IMG/VR virus record: IMGVR_UViG_3300036819_000087 | Span: 43,283 to 107,282 of that record | Source: a virus | Reading direction: 5' to 3' (one strand) | Length of the DNA stretch: 64,000 bases | Shown: positions 28,881 through 36,954 of the stretch, in pieces | Numbering within the stretch: the first letter of the stretch is position 1 | Layout of the letters: the number at the start of each line of letters is the position of its first letter | Program-made: the position numbers and the translations under genes | Notes under the pieces: model-generated | The model's database searches: none | The model's input: only the letters and a program-made list of their open reading frames with translations | What the model was told of the DNA's origin: nothing

Positions 28881-31045
28881 GACCACTGCGGGCCGGGTCA
28901 CTATGCACCGGGTACGGCGGCCTCGACCAAGCCGTGCTCGGCATGTTCGGTGGCGAACTGGTGTGGGTCGCCGACAACGAACCCGGCGCCGCCCAGATCA
29001 TCAACCACCACCATCCCGGGGTGAAAAACCTCGGCGACATCACCACCGTCGACTGGACCACGGTCGAACCGGTCGACATCCTCATCGCGGGTTTTCCTTG
29101 CCAGGACATCTCATCGGCCGGGCTCCGGGCGGGACTCCAAACCGGGAACCGGTCGGGGTTGTGGCATGTGATCACGGAAGCGATCCGGGTCTTGCGCCCG
29201 CGACTGGTGCTCCTGGAGAACGTGCGGGCCATCCTGACGGCCCGCGGAGACCGGCCCACCGACGAACACTTGCGCGCCGAAGCAACCCTGCGGGCCGCGA
29301 ACCAGATGCTCAACCACCTCGCCCAGGCCGGGAACATCGCACACAGCAGAGGAGATCGCCGTCGTGTCCAGGCAATTCAGTGGCGTACCGATCGCGTCGC
29401 TCGACTCCGCAAACGGGCGGTGGCTCGATGCGACCACCACGAACGGAGACTTGTTCGGGCAGTTGGAACCGTTTGCCGGTCGCTGGCCGACCTCGGGTTC
29501 AATGCGGAGTGGGATTGTGTACGAGCGGCCGATGTCGGCGCACCGCATATCCGCGACCGCTGGTTCGCTCTCGCATGGCCTGATGAAAACCCCGACCGCC
29601 CAGTTGGGGATCAACGGGGGGAGTCAGCCCGAGGAGAAACGGCGGGCGGGCGGGCATGGGCCGACGCTGGCCGACCAGATCGAGCACTCACTGATGGCGA
29701 ACTTGCCGACCCCGACAGCGCGGCCGGGGGACTCGTCCAGCCGCGGACCGGACCCGGCACGATACCGGGGGCCGAAGTCGCTGGGCGGGCGCCGGTCGAA
29801 CCTGGACGACGCGGTCGCGGCGATCGAGGACCGGTCTCCGTGGCTGGGCGATCTGCTGCCGGTCCCGGGGGTGCAGGCGGACGGCCCGGAGGTCCCGGAG
29901 GTGACATCGATGCTGCCGACCCCACTGTCGGGGGAGGCGCGGCACGGGTCACCGAACCAGCACCGGAGCGCCGGCGACACGATGCTGACGGGGGAGATCC
30001 TCGCGCTGGCGAACCCGGACCGGGGACTGAGCCCGGTCCGGGCCGGGCGGCTCGGCCAGGCGGAACCACCGACATTGCCGACCCCGAACGCGCGGGATGG
30101 CAAGGGCCGGGACCTGCCGACCCGGGGCGGGGGACAGGGCCTGCCGTCGGCGGTGCTGCCAACGCCGGTGTCGCATCCGACGGGCCGCACCCCGGAACAG
30201 CACATGGATGCCCGGTCGCGGGACGGCCGGACCGTCCCGTGCGACCTGGGGGTGGCGGTGTCATCCCTGGAAGCCTCACCGGCGGCGACGGGTACCGGCT
30301 CGGCCGGGCCGCCTGGGAACGGTCCCTTGATCCCGACCCCGACGGCGGCGGACGGGGACCGGGCCAGCCTGGTGTACCCGAGGGGGAACCCGACACTGGC
30401 CGGGACCGCGGTCCAGTTTCTGCCAACCCCGGCGGCCGGGGCGTTCAACGACGGGGAGAGCCCCGAGTCGTGGGCGGCCCGGAACGAGCGACTGCGGGCG
30501 AAAGGCTACAACGGGAACGGGATGGGCAAACCGCTGACGGTGGTCGCGCAGGAACTGCTGCCGACCCCGCGGGTGACCGAACGGGCCGGGATGCAGCCGA
30601 GCCCGGCCACGGTCCGGGGGACACACGGCCGGGACCTCGGCCCGACGGTCGGGGGACTGCTCCCGACACCGAGCGCGGCCGACGGGCTCGGTGGCCACAT
30701 CAACCGGAGCGGCCCCCGGGCGGGGGAACTTCTGCTGGGTGGCCAAGCGCGGCAGATAGCGGAGTCCAGTGGGGCAAATTCGCCCCCGCCATCGCCCGGT
30801 GGGAGTTCCTCACCGGACGGTCCGCCCCAGCTCCCACTGACATGGGACGGACCGGCCCCCGACTGAGCCCCCGGTTCGTCGAATGGATGATGGGCCTCCC
30901 GCCCGGCTGGGTCACCGACGTACCCGGCCTGTCCCGGTCCGCCATGCTGAAAGCACTCGGGAACGGCGTGGTGCCGCAACAGGCGGTCGCCGCGATCTAC
31001 CTGCTGGCCACCCGGATCCGCGAGACCTGGGACATGGCCGCATGA
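28877..31045 (+). CDS. C5 cytosine DNA methyltransferase, with a second gene nested in its variable region
   Basis: 722 residues in one frame. Motif I (SLCTGYGGLDQA), motif IV GFPCQDIS with catalytic Cys75, motif VI ENV at 114-116, motif VIII RDRWFALAW near 224-232 and motif X ALGNGVVPQQ near 693 are all present. Between about residues 235 and 625 the frame has low-complexity Ala/Asp/Gly/Arg/Pro sequence with poor third-position G/C, while the +1 frame carries strong coding bias (see the CDS 29364-30866). Target sequence unknown; no restriction enzyme is visible, so self-protection is likely. Confidence 0.8.
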   Translation: MRPLRAGSLCTGYGGLDQAVLGMFGGELVWVADNEPGAAQIINHHHPGVKNLGDITTVDWTTVEPVDILIAGFPCQDISSAGLRAGLQTGNRSGLWHVITEAIRVLRPRLVLLENVRAILTARGDRPTDEHLRAEATLRAANQMLNHLAQAGNIAHSRGDRRRVQAIQWRTDRVARLRKRAVARCDHHERRLVRAVGTVCRSLADLGFNAEWDCVRAADVGAPHIRDRWFALAWPDENPDRPVGDQRGESARGETAGGRAWADAGRPDRALTDGELADPDSAAGGLVQPRTGPGTIPGAEVAGRAPVEPGRRGRGDRGPVSVAGRSAAGPGGAGGRPGGPGGDIDAADPTVGGGAARVTEPAPERRRHDADGGDPRAGEPGPGTEPGPGRAARPGGTTDIADPERAGWQGPGPADPGRGTGPAVGGAANAGVASDGPHPGTAHGCPVAGRPDRPVRPGGGGVIPGSLTGGDGYRLGRAAWERSLDPDPDGGGRGPGQPGVPEGEPDTGRDRGPVSANPGGRGVQRRGEPRVVGGPERATAGERLQRERDGQTADGGRAGTAADPAGDRTGRDAAEPGHGPGDTRPGPRPDGRGTAPDTERGRRARWPHQPERPPGGGTSAGWPSAADSGVQWGKFAPAIARWEFLTGRSAPAPTDMGRTGPRLSPRFVEWMMGLPPGWVTDVPGLSRSAMLKALGNGVVPQQAVAAIYLLATRIRETWDMAA
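29364..30866 (+). CDS. Nested +1-frame protein with eight (L/I)PTP repeats
   Basis: 500 residues, wholly inside the C5 methyltransferase frame. The GTG at 29364 has its own GAGGAG 9 bases upstream. The sequence starts with a region containing WPTSGSMRSGIVYERP, then has eight LPTP or IPTP motifs, several followed by A.DG (LPTPNARDGK, IPTPTAADGD, LPTPSAADGL). In a sampled stretch (about 29703-30020) its third positions are about 90% G/C, against about half in the methyltransferase frame. Similar LPTP-rich proteins accompany phage methyltransferases. The function is unknown; a target-recognition or regulatory partner is possible. Confidence 0.65.
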   Translation: MSRQFSGVPIASLDSANGRWLDATTTNGDLFGQLEPFAGRWPTSGSMRSGIVYERPMSAHRISATAGSLSHGLMKTPTAQLGINGGSQPEEKRRAGGHGPTLADQIEHSLMANLPTPTARPGDSSSRGPDPARYRGPKSLGGRRSNLDDAVAAIEDRSPWLGDLLPVPGVQADGPEVPEVTSMLPTPLSGEARHGSPNQHRSAGDTMLTGEILALANPDRGLSPVRAGRLGQAEPPTLPTPNARDGKGRDLPTRGGGQGLPSAVLPTPVSHPTGRTPEQHMDARSRDGRTVPCDLGVAVSSLEASPAATGTGSAGPPGNGPLIPTPTAADGDRASLVYPRGNPTLAGTAVQFLPTPAAGAFNDGESPESWAARNERLRAKGYNGNGMGKPLTVVAQELLPTPRVTERAGMQPSPATVRGTHGRDLGPTVGGLLPTPSAADGLGGHINRSGPRAGELLLGGQARQIAESSGANSPPPSPGGSSSPDGPPQLPLTWDGPAPD

Positions 31046-31066
31046 GACCGAGAGGAGGTGACCCCG

Positions 31067-31951
31067 TTGTCCGTCAAGGTGACCTCGTGGGTCTGGGACC
31101 ATTCCCGGACCAAGAAAAACGACAAGCTCCTCATGCTGGCGATCGCTGACAACGCGAACGAGGACGGCACCCACGCCTGGCCGTCCAACACCGAGCTGCA
31201 ACGCAAAACCGGGCTGAGCCAGCGCGGTGTCCGCATGGCGATCGCCGAGTGTGTGCGGGTGGGGGAACTGCATGTCGAATATAACGCCGGACCAGGCGGA
31301 ACCAACCGCTACACGGTGATCATGACCGGCGGCACCCCGGCAAAACCTGCCCGGGGCAAAACCTGCCCCCCGGCAAAATATGCCCCAGGCAATCCGTGCC
31401 CCCCCGAACCTGTGGATAGCGAGTTTCCGCAGGTCAACGAGGACTCTGACGGCCCCCCGGCAAAATCTGCCTCCCCTCAAATTGTGCCGGGGGAGGGGGC
31501 AAACTCTGCCCACGGAATCATCCATGAACCGTCCGATAAAGATCTTCATCCGCGTGAGGCCGTTGCCGCGGTCGCTGCCCGGTTGCCCCGCCTCGATGAG
31601 GACGATTCATCTTCGAAGGACCCCGACCGGATACCCCGCCTGGTGGTTGAACTGATCATCCAGCGGACCAAAGTCCACATCGACCTCGACGAGGCACGCC
31701 GCGTCGCTGCGGATCTTCTCGACGGCCGGGAGGTCGCCAACCCCGTCGCCTACGTGCGGCAGGCGCTCCGCCAGGAACCGGATCCGCTGACCCGGTTCGC
31801 TCTGCGACGACCCGCCGAGGGCACCCTCCAAGGCCAGGCCGGCGACTCCGCCTGCCGGTGCCTTGGCTCCCGGTGGGCCGACAACCCCGATGGGCCCGGT
31901 GTTGTGCCGTGCCCCGACTGCTCACCCTCGACCGCCCGGAGGACCGCATGA
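31067..31951 (+). CDS. Phage replication initiator-like HTH protein with internal origin-like iterons
   Basis: 294 residues. The N-terminal 80 (VKVTSWVWDHSRTKKNDKLL, MLAIADNANEDGTHAWPSN, LSQRGVRMAIAE) form the helix-turn-helix domain common to phage replication initiation proteins. The middle (about 90-150) is encoded by DNA repeats (see 31339-31511). The C-terminus has a cysteine cluster (CRCLGSRW, PCPDC). The start is TTG at 31067, eight bases after GAGGAGG; a GTG at 31058 lies inside that site. Resembles the lambda arrangement with the origin within the initiator gene. Confidence 0.7.
   Translation: MSVKVTSWVWDHSRTKKNDKLLMLAIADNANEDGTHAWPSNTELQRKTGLSQRGVRMAIAECVRVGELHVEYNAGPGGTNRYTVIMTGGTPAKPARGKTCPPAKYAPGNPCPPEPVDSEFPQVNEDSDGPPAKSASPQIVPGEGANSAHGIIHEPSDKDLHPREAVAAVAARLPRLDEDDSSSKDPDRIPRLVVELIIQRTKVHIDLDEARRVAADLLDGREVANPVAYVRQALRQEPDPLTRFALRRPAEGTLQGQAGDSACRCLGSRWADNPDGPGVVPCPDCSPSTARRTA
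31339..31511 (+). repeat. Iteron array with DnaA-like box inside the initiator gene
   Basis: Consensus GGCAAAAYCTGCCC. Copies at 31339-31352, 31355-31368, 31372-31385 and 31388-31401 are 16-17 bp apart; further copies at 31459-31472 and 31498-31511, and a degenerate one at 31476-31489. Between the clusters lies TGTGGATAG (31411-31419), one base from a consensus DnaA box. The arms GGCA/TGCC make each copy a short palindrome. Confidence 0.75.
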
Positions 31952-33543
31952 CCGGCCACGCGATCATCGCCCAAGCCGACGCCCGCCACCTGCCCCTGCC
32001 CGACGCCAGCGTTGACCTGGTGCTGTTCTCGCCGCCGTACTTCGGGCAGCGGTCGTACACCGACGGCGGCGCCGCCTACGCCGGGCAGCTCGGATCGGAA
32101 CCCGACCCGTGGGCCTATCTCGAGAACCTGTTTACGGTCACCGCTGAGGCGGTCCGGGTCCTGAAGCCGGGCGGGAACCTGTTCGTGAACATTGGCGACA
32201 AGCATTCGACGTACACGGGGGCGAACTGGGGCAACGCCCGGTCGTTCGATGGGAACCGGGGCCAGGTGCCGCGTGGTGGCCCGGTCAACGCCCCCGAGGT
32301 GTACGGCATCCCGTACAAGTCGAAGATGGGCCTGCCGTGGCGGTATGCGCTGGGGTGTGTCGGCGGGACCGGGTCGATGCTCGACGACGCCGGCCTGGTG
32401 AAGCTTCTCCTGCGGGATGTGGCGCTCGGGGTCCTCGACCTCGCCGACGCTGAGGTCCTGGTCGACCAGCTCGCCGCGACGCGGGCGGGTGGGCTGGGCC
32501 TGTCGCTGCGTCAGGAGATCATCTGGGCGAAGCTGAACCCGATGCCCGAATCGGCCCGCGACCGGGCCCGGACCGCCCACGAGCCGATCTTCCATTTCAT
32601 CAAGGCCGGGCAGCGGCGCACCTACCACGCGACCGACCTGATCCGGGAACCGATCCAGTGGCCCGGCAAGTCCCGCACCTCGAACAAGGCCAACGACGTG
32701 TGGGGGCAGATCCACCCGTCCAAGCAGGGCAACCTGGGCAAGGGTGACGAGAACCCGCTGGGGAAGATCCCCGGGTCGGTGTGGTGGGCGGACCCGGACG
32801 ACCTGACCGAGCCGGTCCGCACGGTGTGGGAGATGGCGACGACCCCGCTGAAACTGCCGAAGGCGCTGGGGGTCGAGCATTACGCGGCGTTCCCGTTCGA
32901 GCTCGCCCGCCGTATCGTGCTCGGCTGGTCCCCCGAACGGGTGTGCGGCGTGTGCGGGGAAGGGCGCCGCCCGATCACAGAGTCGGTCCGCACGTTCGAC
33001 GGCCAGCCCCGCGGGGATCTCCCGACCTGGGCGGCCCCTGACGCGCCGCGGCGGGCTCCCAACGGAGCCGGTCACTGGCGGTTCGGCACTGACCGGCGGA
33101 TCCTCGGCCAGGCGTGCGCATGCACCCCGTACACCGACCACCCCGAACGGCGCGGGACCTCATTCCTCGACCACGACCGGGCGGCCGTGTCCGGCCAGTC
33201 AACCGACGCGGCCGGACGCTGGGCACGCTACACCGGATCGGCCACCGGGCCTCGTGGCCCGGTCCGCGAATACCACCTGGACGGCTGGACGCCGCCGCCC
33301 AGCACGCCGGGTGTGGTCCTCGACCTGTTCGGCGGCGCCGGGACCACGGCCGCTGTCGCGGTCGCCTACGGCCGGACCGGGATCTCACTGGACCTGTCCC
33401 ACGACTACGGGCGGGCTGCCCGGTGGCGGGTCACCGACGAGGGGGAGCGGGCCCGCATCCTCGGGGTGAAGAAACCCGACCCGGTCCGCCCGGACCAGGG
33501 CAGCCTGTTCGACGACCTTGAGGTGAACGGAGCCAGCGCGTGA
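31948..33543 (+). CDS. SPPY-type (N4-cytosine or N6-adenine) DNA methyltransferase
   Basis: 531 residues, beta-class order: catalytic motif IV SPPYFGQRSY (residues 28-37) comes first, and the SAM-binding motif VVLDLFGGAGTTAAVAVAYG lies in the C-terminal part (about 455). SPPY favours N4-cytosine. Between them are a target-recognition region and three cysteine pairs (VCGVCGEG, ACACTP). The ATG overlaps the initiator stop, placing it in the replication operon. Confidence 0.85.
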   Translation: MTGHAIIAQADARHLPLPDASVDLVLFSPPYFGQRSYTDGGAAYAGQLGSEPDPWAYLENLFTVTAEAVRVLKPGGNLFVNIGDKHSTYTGANWGNARSFDGNRGQVPRGGPVNAPEVYGIPYKSKMGLPWRYALGCVGGTGSMLDDAGLVKLLLRDVALGVLDLADAEVLVDQLAATRAGGLGLSLRQEIIWAKLNPMPESARDRARTAHEPIFHFIKAGQRRTYHATDLIREPIQWPGKSRTSNKANDVWGQIHPSKQGNLGKGDENPLGKIPGSVWWADPDDLTEPVRTVWEMATTPLKLPKALGVEHYAAFPFELARRIVLGWSPERVCGVCGEGRRPITESVRTFDGQPRGDLPTWAAPDAPRRAPNGAGHWRFGTDRRILGQACACTPYTDHPERRGTSFLDHDRAAVSGQSTDAAGRWARYTGSATGPRGPVREYHLDGWTPPPSTPGVVLDLFGGAGTTAAVAVAYGRTGISLDLSHDYGRAARWRVTDEGERARILGVKKPDPVRPDQGSLFDDLEVNGASA

Positions 33544-33848
33544 GCGGCAGGAAACCGAGCCCGGCCCAGAGCGAGAAAGAGACCGCGGTCGAGGCCCTCG
33601 TCTACCGGATGGCCCAGGCCGGGTACGGCGGCAGCGTTGAGGAGCGGGACACGTTCGCCCGCGAATACGTCGACATGATGTGGGCGCGGGGTCTGCGGGT
33701 GGTGCCCGTGGGCCGGCCCGAGGCGTGGAAGGAAACCACCGGCGACCCGGCCAAGCCCGAGGCACGCACCCGCGCGGCCGAGGCGGCCCGGGCTGCGCTG
33801 ACCCGGGCGAAGCCGGCCGCCCGTCCGGCCCCGCCGGGCGCGGCCTGA
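33540..33848 (+). CDS. Hypothetical helical protein
   Basis: 102 residues. An Ala/Glu/Arg-rich helical protein with EERDTFAREYVDMMWARGLR in the middle and a basic proline tail. GTG overlapping the methyltransferase stop. No known family. Confidence 0.5.
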   Translation: MSGRKPSPAQSEKETAVEALVYRMAQAGYGGSVEERDTFAREYVDMMWARGLRVVPVGRPEAWKETTGDPAKPEARTRAAEAARAALTRAKPAARPAPPGAA

Positions 33849-33864
33849 ACGAGCACCACCCGTA

Positions 33865-33874
33865 CAACCGAGGA
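33865..33874 (+). promoter_or_regulatory. Start-associated sequence (CAACCGAGGA)
   Basis: Exact copy (GTACAACCGAGGAGAACC), 10 bases before the ATG at 33885. Confidence 0.75.
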
Positions 33875-33884
33875 GAACCACGTC

Positions 33885-34334
33885 ATGCCCATCGCCACCC
33901 TGCCCAGCATCTGCTGGACCACCACCTCCCGATTCGAGGACGGCCACGACCACTGGGACACCGAAGCCCAGGCGCTGCGGATCGTCATCCAGCAGTTCAC
34001 CGAGGACACCACCGCGCCGGGGGAGCTGCCCGGCCGGTACACCGCCTGCTGCCTGACCGTGGAATGCGACGGCCGTGAATGCGGCGAAACGCTGGTCGAC
34101 CACGAGTGGGAGTTCCCCATCCATTTCGACACGTACCGCGAGGCGACCGAGTACCTCGCCGAGGACGCCCGGGCTGAGGATCGGAGCAAACGGTCAGATT
34201 TCCCCTACCGGGGCTGGATCATGACTCCAGGCGGCGGCGCGTGGTGCCCGGCATGCCGGGAGGAAGGCCAGGTCCCGCCGCCGCCGCTGACCCGCGCGGA
34301 GCAGGCCGACGCCGGTCAGCAGGTCCTGCTGTGA
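33885..34334 (+). CDS. Hypothetical protein with cysteine-pair sites
   Basis: 149 residues. YTACCLTVECDGRECGETLV and GGAWCPACREEGQ give two sets of close cysteines, a likely zinc fold; aromatic-rich linkers between. No family recognised. Starts after an exact start-associated sequence. Confidence 0.55.
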   Translation: MPIATLPSICWTTTSRFEDGHDHWDTEAQALRIVIQQFTEDTTAPGELPGRYTACCLTVECDGRECGETLVDHEWEFPIHFDTYREATEYLAEDARAEDRSKRSDFPYRGWIMTPGGGAWCPACREEGQVPPPPLTRAEQADAGQQVLL

Positions 34335-34609
34335 CCGCACCAGCCGGGCACGGACTGGAGGGCCAGCCGCGTGGCTGCGGCTGGCCCCTCGACGGGGAAT
34401 GCAAACTGAACGACCGGTCGCATCTGCCGCCGGCCGGTACCCGCCGCGCCTGGACCAACCACGACCAGCGCTGCCCCAAACCGAACCCCCGGCCGAGCAC
34501 GAAACGCCGGGACGGCTACCCCTCATGCAGCCTGATCGCCGACCACGACGGCGACTGCGACTATGACCGTGAAGCCATGCCCGGCCCGGACCAGGACCGG
34601 GCCGCATGA
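34331..34609 (+). CDS. Small cysteine-containing protein
   Basis: 92 residues with cysteines in GCGWPLDGECKLN, RCPKPN and SCSLIADHDGDCDYD. The spaced Cys/His/Asp pattern suggests metal binding. GTG overlapping the previous stop; the next gene overlaps in turn. Confidence 0.5.
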   Translation: MTAPAGHGLEGQPRGCGWPLDGECKLNDRSHLPPAGTRRAWTNHDQRCPKPNPRPSTKRRDGYPSCSLIADHDGDCDYDREAMPGPDQDRAA

Positions 34610-35094
34610 CCGCCGGGGACGGCAAAGACAGCGACCTCGCCCGCGTGGTCGCGTACCGGCTCCGCCTCCGCCGCCGCCTCGTCGACTACTCGTTTCTCCG
34701 CGACACCGGCTCGACCCCCGAGGACGCCGGTACCCGGCTCGGCTGGGGAGAGAGAACGGTCGAGCAGAACGAGCTCCGGTACCGGGCCCGTGAGGTTCCC
34801 GAATGGCCACCGCCGGCCGGCGCGGACGCCCCGAAGACCGCGTGGGGCGACGCCTGCGGCACCGAACTGGGCTGGGAAGTGCACCGGTACCTGAACCGTG
34901 ACCGGGCGTGCCCAGCGTGCCTGCTGGCCCACTACCCGGGCCTGCTGGCCGAGGACACGCCTGCGGGGATATCTCCGCCGCCGCCGCCTCCTCCGGTCAC
35001 TGACGAGGAAGCCGCCCGGCACCTCGCCGACCTGGCCACCGCGATCGGCGCGCCGATTCCCTGGGATGAGACCAGCGGCCAGGCGGCGGCGTGA
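34606..35094 (+). CDS. Hypothetical protein with HTH-like and cysteine regions
   Basis: 162 residues. The N-terminal half (LVDYSFLRDTGSTPEDAGTR, LGWGERTVEQNELRY) has a helix-turn-helix feel; then CGTELGWEVHRYLNRDRACP and ACLLAHYP resemble the zinc module found in several actinophage proteins. Weak assignment only. Confidence 0.5.
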   Translation: MTAGDGKDSDLARVVAYRLRLRRRLVDYSFLRDTGSTPEDAGTRLGWGERTVEQNELRYRAREVPEWPPPAGADAPKTAWGDACGTELGWEVHRYLNRDRACPACLLAHYPGLLAEDTPAGISPPPPPPPVTDEEAARHLADLATAIGAPIPWDETSGQAAA

Positions 35095-35110
35095 GACGTA
35101 ACCGCGACAG

Positions 35111-35120
35111 CAACCGAGGA
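35111..35120 (+). promoter_or_regulatory. Start-associated sequence (CAACCGAGGA)
   Basis: Exact copy (ACAGCAACCGAGGAGAATCA), 10 bases before the ATG at 35131. Confidence 0.75.
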
Positions 35121-35130
35121 GAATCAGCAC

Positions 35131-35778
35131 ATGCGTTACCAGATCCGGCCGCTGGGCCTCTGGACCGACCCGGAAACCACCCAGCGCCGCCCTACCGGCG
35201 TGTTTCGTGCCACCTGGCCGGAAACTCTCGAACTACTCGAAACCGAGATAGACAAGATCGGCGGGGAAGACCCCGTCGTTGTTCAGGTCGATGTCGCTGA
35301 AGCCGATATCCGCCTGGACGGGATGCTGCGGGCCAGCGCCCAGGTCGGCCACCCGGGGGTGATCGTGTCGTTCGGCTCCGACTATGGGCCGCTGCGGTAC
35401 GCCACCGACGCCTACGAGAAACAGTGGGGCGGGTCGAAGGTGCTGGCGTCGTGGCAGGGGAATGTCCGCGCAATCGCGCTCACCCTCGGCTCGTTGCGCG
35501 ACATCGACCGGTGGGGGGTGCCGAAACGTGGCCAGCAGTACACCGGGTGGAAGGCGCTCCCGGCCGCGGCCGGGGTGACGTTCCCGTCCGTGGATGAGGC
35601 GGTGCGGTGGATGCGGGACTGGGCTGGCCGCCACCAGATCGACGAGGACCTCGCCGCGCCGCGGACCTTGTACCGGGCGATGGCCCGGCGTCTGCATCCC
35701 GACGCGGGCGGCGACCCCGACGACTGGGAACGCCTCGCCGCGGCCCGGCTCCTGCTCACCACGGCGGGCATGCTGTGA
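35131..35778 (+). CDS. Protein with C-terminal J-domain-like segment
   Basis: 215 residues. The first 120 are alpha/beta with no known match. The C-terminus LYRAMARRLHPDAGGDPDDW, ERLAAARLLL looks like helices II-III of a J domain with the HPD tripeptide at about 188-190. Stand-alone phage J-like proteins may redirect host DnaK. Starts after an exact start-associated sequence. Confidence 0.6.
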   Translation: MRYQIRPLGLWTDPETTQRRPTGVFRATWPETLELLETEIDKIGGEDPVVVQVDVAEADIRLDGMLRASAQVGHPGVIVSFGSDYGPLRYATDAYEKQWGGSKVLASWQGNVRAIALTLGSLRDIDRWGVPKRGQQYTGWKALPAAAGVTFPSVDEAVRWMRDWAGRHQIDEDLAAPRTLYRAMARRLHPDAGGDPDDWERLAAARLLLTTAGML

Positions 35779-35984
35779 GCACAGTCAAGATCCGCGTGTG
35801 GGGCAAAAAAGACGACTGCCGGGCCACTGTGGAGCAACTCAGCGCGGTGATGGCGATCCTGTCGGTCAGCGGATGGGTGCGGGACCAGCCCCGCCGCCGC
35901 CGCGGTGCAGTCCCGGACGATGACCCCTCCGAAAGCATCCTCGGCCGCGTCTACGTCGAGGCTGACCTGCCGGCGGGGGAATAG
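35775..35984 (+). CDS. Small hypothetical protein
   Basis: 69 residues: MSTVKIRVWGKKDDCRATVE, then an Arg-rich loop and an acidic end. GTG overlapping the J-like gene stop. The alpha/beta pattern (KIRVWG, VYVEADL) suggests one compact domain. Confidence 0.5.
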   Translation: MSTVKIRVWGKKDDCRATVEQLSAVMAILSVSGWVRDQPRRRRGAVPDDDPSESILGRVYVEADLPAGE

Positions 35985-36047
35985 CCCGCCACGCCGAGCC
36001 GGCCCGGAAACCGTTGCGCTGACGGCGTAACCGCCGACAATGACTGT

Positions 36048-36323
36048 ATGACCGCAGGACCAGCCGCCGATGAGGCCGCCGCCCAGTGGTGGCCCGGCCC
36101 GGCCGACGGTGACCAGCCGCTCGGCCTGGCCGAGGTCGTCCAGCTCGGCCGCGCCCAGTTCCGCCGTGCTCTCATCCGCCGTCTGCGCCGTGAACACACC
36201 GGCGGCCTCGGGTCTCCGCTGGTCACCGAGCACCCCGAACTGGTCGCCGATGTGGTCATGGGGCTTGCCAACCTCCTGGTCCCCGCGAAAGATGGGGAAC
36301 AGAGACGCAACTGCGAGGGGTAG
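36048..36323 (+). CDS. Small hypothetical protein
   Basis: 91 residues, helical (LAEVVQLGRAQFRRALIRRL, then HPELVADVVMGLANLLVPA). No Shine-Dalgarno is visible before the ATG, so it may be leaderless. No family recognised. Confidence 0.45.
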   Translation: MTAGPAADEAAAQWWPGPADGDQPLGLAEVVQLGRAQFRRALIRRLRREHTGGLGSPLVTEHPELVADVVMGLANLLVPAKDGEQRRNCEG

Positions 36324-36346
36324 TTGCGCGGGGAGGGATTGCAGCC

Positions 36347-36682
36347 ATGGGGCTGGGTCAAGGCGACGTGACGTTCTGGACATGCCCGAACACCGCTCAC
36401 ACCGCGGTCCGTGCTGAGGGCGCGGTCAAAATCTGCGAGGTGTGCGGTCTCACCTCGAAACACACCGGGACCTTGATCGACCGGGGGCAGGCTGACCAGC
36501 GGCAACGCGACCTGCTGTTCCTCCGGGACCTGGCCCGCCGGATCCGCACCGCACGGGAACTTGTCCTCGAGGGCGACGCCGACGACGGTCTGCTGCGGGT
36601 GCCGGCGATTCCGGCGCTGTGTGTCGACGCGGTCGCCGATCTCCTCGGGGACGCCCCGGTCGGTGCCCCCTCGGGTGAATAA
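36347..36682 (+). CDS. Small protein with zinc-type cysteines
   Basis: 111 residues. FWTCPNTAHTAV and ICEVCGLTSKH give a possible four-ligand zinc site, followed by a long helix (ADQRQRDLLFLRDLARRIRT). AGGGA lies upstream of the ATG. The function is unknown. Confidence 0.55.
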   Translation: MGLGQGDVTFWTCPNTAHTAVRAEGAVKICEVCGLTSKHTGTLIDRGQADQRQRDLLFLRDLARRIRTARELVLEGDADDGLLRVPAIPALCVDAVADLLGDAPVGAPSGE

Positions 36683-36763
36683 CGGTCACAGGTCCGTAAC
36701 ACACGTCAACCCGGCGGCCACGTTGGGCGACTCTTTAGCGGTACCGCCGTTTGAGACGCAAAA

Positions 36764-36798
36764 CCGCCCCCACCAAGCACGTCTGCTGGTGGGGGCGG
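36764..36798 (+). terminator. Hairpin terminator or attenuator
   Basis: Perfect 12-bp arms CCGCCCCCACCA (36764-36775) and TGGTGGGGGCGG (36787-36798), between the 36347 gene and the 22-codon ORF. Confidence 0.55.
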
Positions 36799-36814
36799 TG
36801 CCAGCGGCCCGAAA

Positions 36815-36824
36815 CAACCGAGGA
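36815..36824 (+). promoter_or_regulatory. Start-associated sequence (CAACCGAGGA)
   Basis: Exact copy (GAAACAACCGAGGAAGGAAG), 15 bases before a GTG at 36840 and 21 before an in-frame ATG at 36846. Confidence 0.65.
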
Positions 36825-36839
36825 AGGAAGAACCGGCGC

Positions 36840-36908
36840 GTGGCTATGACCACCATAGTGCGTGACCGTAACCCGGTCACGCAACCCCCGCTCCGGGCGG
36901 GGGAGTAA
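36840..36908 (+). CDS. 22-codon mini-gene
   Basis: Encodes VAMTTIVRDRNPVTQPPLRA plus two residues. Support comes from the exact start-associated sequence and an AAGGAAG site in front, rather than from length. It may be a leader peptide for the membrane-protein gene at 36955, which starts 46 bases later. Confidence 0.35.
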   Translation: MAMTTIVRDRNPVTQPPLRAGE

Positions 36909-36954
36909 CACCAGCCGCCCACCGGGCGGTGAAGGGGGAGAGGGGGGCCAGCAG

